A stretch of DNA of 25,352 nt from JAXHUA01 sp034189695 (GTDB taxonomy: Bacteria > Chloroflexota > Dehalococcoidia > E44-bin15). The notes under the pieces were generated by a model. It was not told the origin of the DNA. It saw only the letters and a program-made list of their open reading frames with translations, and did no database searches. Where the stretch lies: NCBI GenBank assembly GCA_034189695.1, contig JAXHUA010000116.1:1-25352 (forward strand), written 5' to 3'. The position numbers were made by a program, and so were the translations under genes. Shown here piece after piece: positions 23,186 to 25,352 of the stretch. Within the stretch, counting starts at the first letter, position 1. Each line of letters starts with the position of its first letter.

Positions 23186-23234
23186 GAGTATACCCCCTCT
23201 GCAAGTCATGGGCGACCGCCGAGGGGGTATACTC
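23186..23234 (+). repeat. Perfect 14-bp stem-loop between livK and livH
   Basis: GAGTATACCCCCTC (23186-23199) and GAGGGGGTATACTC (23221-23234) are exact complements around a 21-base loop, in the 137-base gap after the binding-protein gene. AAGTTTG follows, a poor U-tract. As in the TRAP operon, it could lower permease expression relative to binding protein by partial termination or mRNA protection. The livH ribosome site is weak. Confidence 0.65.
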
Positions 23235-23261
23235 AAGTTTGAGGTATAGACTGCTCCGGCT

Positions 23262-24131
23262 ATGATTGAAGGCATCATTGTCAGTGGACTGATAACCAGT
23301 GGCGTCTATGCGTTGCTGGCTGTCGGGTTCTCTCTTATATACGGAGCAGCCCGCATCATCAACCTCGCTCATACCGCTTTCTACATGCTGGCGGCGTACT
23401 TCATCTACATCCTCGCCTCTTCTCTGGGGCTGAACGCTGTCCTATCGGTCTTCTTGTCCGTAGCGGCTGTCACCGTCATAGGCGTCCTGGTGTACATGTT
23501 CATCATCGAGCGGGTGCGTGCTCACGAGACTACCGTGCTCATTGTCACCATAGCCCTGGCCATCATTATCCAGGAGGTGGTGCTTATTGCGTTCGGCGGT
23601 CACTTCCTTGGAACGTCGGCTCTCATCCCGGGATTCGCGACGATAGTGGGCGTCAAGGTCTCCTGGCAACGCATACTGACCTTCGGGACGGTGCTGGTCA
23701 TTCTAGTAGCGGCGTGGGCGCTGCTGATGAGGACGAAGCTGGGCGTCGCTATCAGAGCCACCGCTCAGGACCGTGAGGTGGCGAACCTGATGGGGATCAA
23801 CGTGGGCCGGATCGGCATGATAACCATGGGCATAGCGGTGGCTCTAGCAGCCGTAGCCGGTGCGCTGGTGGCTCCCTTGTTCACCTTGACACCCTATATG
23901 TGGATGCCGCCCCTGGTGATGATCCTGGCGGTCGTGGTGCTTGGCGGGTTGGGAAGCATAAAGGGCAGCTTCCTGGGCGCCCTCATTCTTGGCTTCGCGG
24001 AGACGCTTGTGGTGTTCCTGGTGCCGGAAGGGGGCTATCTGAAGCTGGCTATTGCCCTCACTGTGATGCTGGCGGTGATTCTGATAAGACCAGAGGGACT
24101 GTTTGGAGTGTCGTTTGAGGAAGAACGGTGA
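23262..24131 (+). CDS. livH: ABC transporter permease, LivH family
   Basis: This 289-residue inner membrane permease has about eight hydrophobic segments and family blocks GLITSGVYALLAVGFSLIYG, RIINLAHTAFYMLAAYF, and the cytoplasmic coupling loop RATAQDREVANLMGINVGRI, which docks on the ATPase. VVLGGLGSIKGSFLGALILG near the end is also typical. It pairs with LivM to form the channel for the LivK-bound solute. Its stop overlaps the GTG start of livM by four bases (GTGA), a classic translational coupling. No good Shine-Dalgarno site precedes the ATG; the strong hairpin upstream may affect its expression. Confidence 0.93.
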   Translation: MIEGIIVSGLITSGVYALLAVGFSLIYGAARIINLAHTAFYMLAAYFIYILASSLGLNAVLSVFLSVAAVTVIGVLVYMFIIERVRAHETTVLIVTIALAIIIQEVVLIAFGGHFLGTSALIPGFATIVGVKVSWQRILTFGTVLVILVAAWALLMRTKLGVAIRATAQDREVANLMGINVGRIGMITMGIAVALAAVAGALVAPLFTLTPYMWMPPLVMILAVVVLGGLGSIKGSFLGALILGFAETLVVFLVPEGGYLKLAIALTVMLAVILIRPEGLFGVSFEEER

Positions 24132-25183
24132 TTAGCATCCTGACGGCATATCTTGGCAGGGCATACAGGGAGTTCAGGGATGAGGTGCTCGTTCTGCCGA
24201 GCAAGGTCCTGCTGGTTCTGTTCTGTCTGGCTCTTTTCCTGCTGCCGGCGATCACGTCGCAGCCGTACGTGCTTCGAATCGTCATCCTGGCATGTATCTT
24301 CGGTATATTCGCTGCAAGCTGGGACCTCCTGTCGGGTTTCACCGGACAGCTGAACTTCGGCCACGCGCTTTTCTTCGGAGTGGCGGGCTACACGTCTGCT
24401 CTGCTGAATATGCATGTGAACCTGCCGCCAGGACTCACCATACCCCTGGGGGCGCTCGCGGCGGTGGTGGCGGGTCTCATCGTCGGTGTGCCGTGCCTCA
24501 GGCTGAGAGGGCCTTATCTGGCTCTGGCCACACTAGCCTTTCCTTTGATTCTGACTGGAATCATTTACATCTTCCCCGCGCTCACGGGGGGTGAGCGAGG
24601 GGTCTCGGGGCTGGACCCGCTCTCAGGGTCACGGTTGATCGACTACTACATCGCCGCCGTTCTGCTTCTGGGCCTGGGTTTCATCATGTGGAAGATCACC
24701 AGCTCCAAGACGGGTATCATCTTCCATGCTATCCGGGAGGATGAGGTCGCGGTGAGGGCATCGGGCATCAATACCACCAGGTACAAGCTGCTGGCGTTCT
24801 GTCTGAGCGGGCTCTTCGCCGGCATAGCGGGCGGGCTCTACGTGCATTTCCTCAGGGCGGCGAGCCCCATCTCGACTCTGCACATCCTGGTGTCGTTCCA
24901 GGTGATAATCTGGGCCATCTTCGGGGGGATAGCTACCATCTACGGGCCGATTGTAGGCGTGTTCATTCTGGTGCCTCTGACCGAGGTGCTGAGCATATTC
25001 CCCGTCGTGAGCGACCTGCGGATGCTGCTCTTCGCACTGGTGATCCTGCTTGTTCTTATGTTCATGCCCGAGGGCATCTCCACCTGGGTACGCGACAAGG
25101 TCGAGAAGGAGTGCCCGCGCTGCAAGATAAGGAACATAGCGACGCGCAAGCAGTGCCGGGTGTGTGGTGCGGAATTGGGTTAG
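24128..25183 (+). CDS. livM: ABC transporter permease, LivM family, with C-terminal zinc ribbon
   Basis: This 351-residue permease has about nine membrane segments and family blocks ILACIFGIFAASWDLLSGFTG, LNFGHALFFGVAGYTSA and the coupling loop REDEVAVRASGINTTRYK. The core ends near EGISTWVRDKVE. An extra cytoplasmic tail then carries a Cys-x2-Cys-x10-Cys-x2-Cys ribbon (Cys329, 332, 343, 346). Classical LivM proteins lack this, and a role in zinc binding or protein contact is an inference. The GTG start overlaps the livH stop. The stop lies 11 bases from the end of the convergent livF gene, with no terminator between them. Confidence 0.92.
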   Translation: MISILTAYLGRAYREFRDEVLVLPSKVLLVLFCLALFLLPAITSQPYVLRIVILACIFGIFAASWDLLSGFTGQLNFGHALFFGVAGYTSALLNMHVNLPPGLTIPLGALAAVVAGLIVGVPCLRLRGPYLALATLAFPLILTGIIYIFPALTGGERGVSGLDPLSGSRLIDYYIAAVLLLGLGFIMWKITSSKTGIIFHAIREDEVAVRASGINTTRYKLLAFCLSGLFAGIAGGLYVHFLRAASPISTLHILVSFQVIIWAIFGGIATIYGPIVGVFILVPLTEVLSIFPVVSDLRMLLFALVILLVLMFMPEGISTWVRDKVEKECPRCKIRNIATRKQCRVCGAELG

Positions 25184-25194
25184 GGAAGAAGCGG

Positions 25195-25352
25195 CTAGAG
25201 ACCCAGGTAGGTCTTCCTGATTCCCTCGTCCTTGAGCAGTTCCTCGCTCGTTCCCTCCGAGATCACCTTGCCGTGGGAGAGAACGTAGTTCCTGGTGGCC
25301 AACAGGAACGCCATGCTCACGTCCTGCTCGACCAGCAGCATCGCGATGCCTG
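25195..25352 (-). CDS. livF: ABC transporter ATP-binding protein, LivF family, C-terminal end only
   Basis: Reading the minus strand from the window edge gives about 51 residues ending at a TAG at 25195-25197. The sequence includes GIAMLLVEQDVSMAF, in which the histidine-switch region is outside or not visible, then NYVLSHGKVISEGTSEELL and the ending RKTYLGL. The LLVEQ block and the terminal YLG are typical of LivF rather than LivG. It would power the LivHM permease. It is convergent to livM rather than downstream of it, so the ATPase is expressed from a separate transcript. Confidence 0.85.
   Translation of the reverse strand, partial: GIAMLLVEQDVSMAFLLATRNYVLSHGKVISEGTSEELLKDEGIRKTYLGL

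Noticed and set aside
23170..23194. Promoter for livH from TTGACA at 23170
   Set aside because: The nearest TATACC is only 13 bases away, too short a spacer, and lies inside the stem-loop.

Overview
The window looks like a chromosomal segment of a GC-rich, anaerobe-type bacterium. I infer Chloroflexota, class Dehalococcoidia or a relative. The reasons are the mix of a TRAP carrier, class III CoA-transferases, a Liv-type ABC system and an acyl-CoA ligase, and the pairing of a class V aminotransferase with serA beside aromatic amino acid genes. No 16S or ribosomal protein is present, so the assignment is tentative. I see no tRNA, rRNA, CRISPR array, insertion sequence or phage gene.

Region 1 (1-3480) is the least ordinary part. 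A secreted or membrane-anchored protein on the minus strand, with a Cys-rich ectodomain and at least 46 Thr-Pro dipeptides, runs off the left edge. It has a hairpin-rich leader of about 200 nt. Divergent from it, across an AT-rich spacer, is a BldC/excisionase-type HTH fused to a degenerate receiver domain, then a good terminator, then a small exported subtilisin-like protease. The HTH gene and the protease gene carry identical TTGACA-N17-TAAAAT promoters that also share a spacer motif, so the HTH protein may control both.

Region 2 (3482-9105, minus strand) reads dctP, fused dctQM, CoA-transferase, CoA-transferase. This suggests import of an organic (probably dicarboxylic) acid followed by CoA transfer onto it. 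Perfect inverted repeats lie in the dctP-dctQM gap and in the gap before the first CoA-transferase.

Region 3 (9309-10101, minus strand) is a two-gene unit: a stand-alone Smr domain and an MJ0936-type phosphodiesterase. It diverges from Region 4.

Region 4 (10189-21398, plus strand) is a long, mostly tightly spaced housekeeping run: rph, a CAAX-type membrane protease, aroH, aroF, ribF, tyrS, aspartase, class V aminotransferase, serA, and an acyl-CoA ligase broken by a one-base frameshift. Several genes here use TTG or GTG starts, chosen from strong Shine-Dalgarno sites.

Region 5 (21399-25352) is a 433-bp gene-free stretch with hairpins and a promoter, then livK, livH and livM. A 14-bp perfect stem separates livK from livH. 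LivM has an unusual C-terminal four-Cys zinc ribbon. The livF ATPase gene lies convergently on the minus strand and runs off the right edge.
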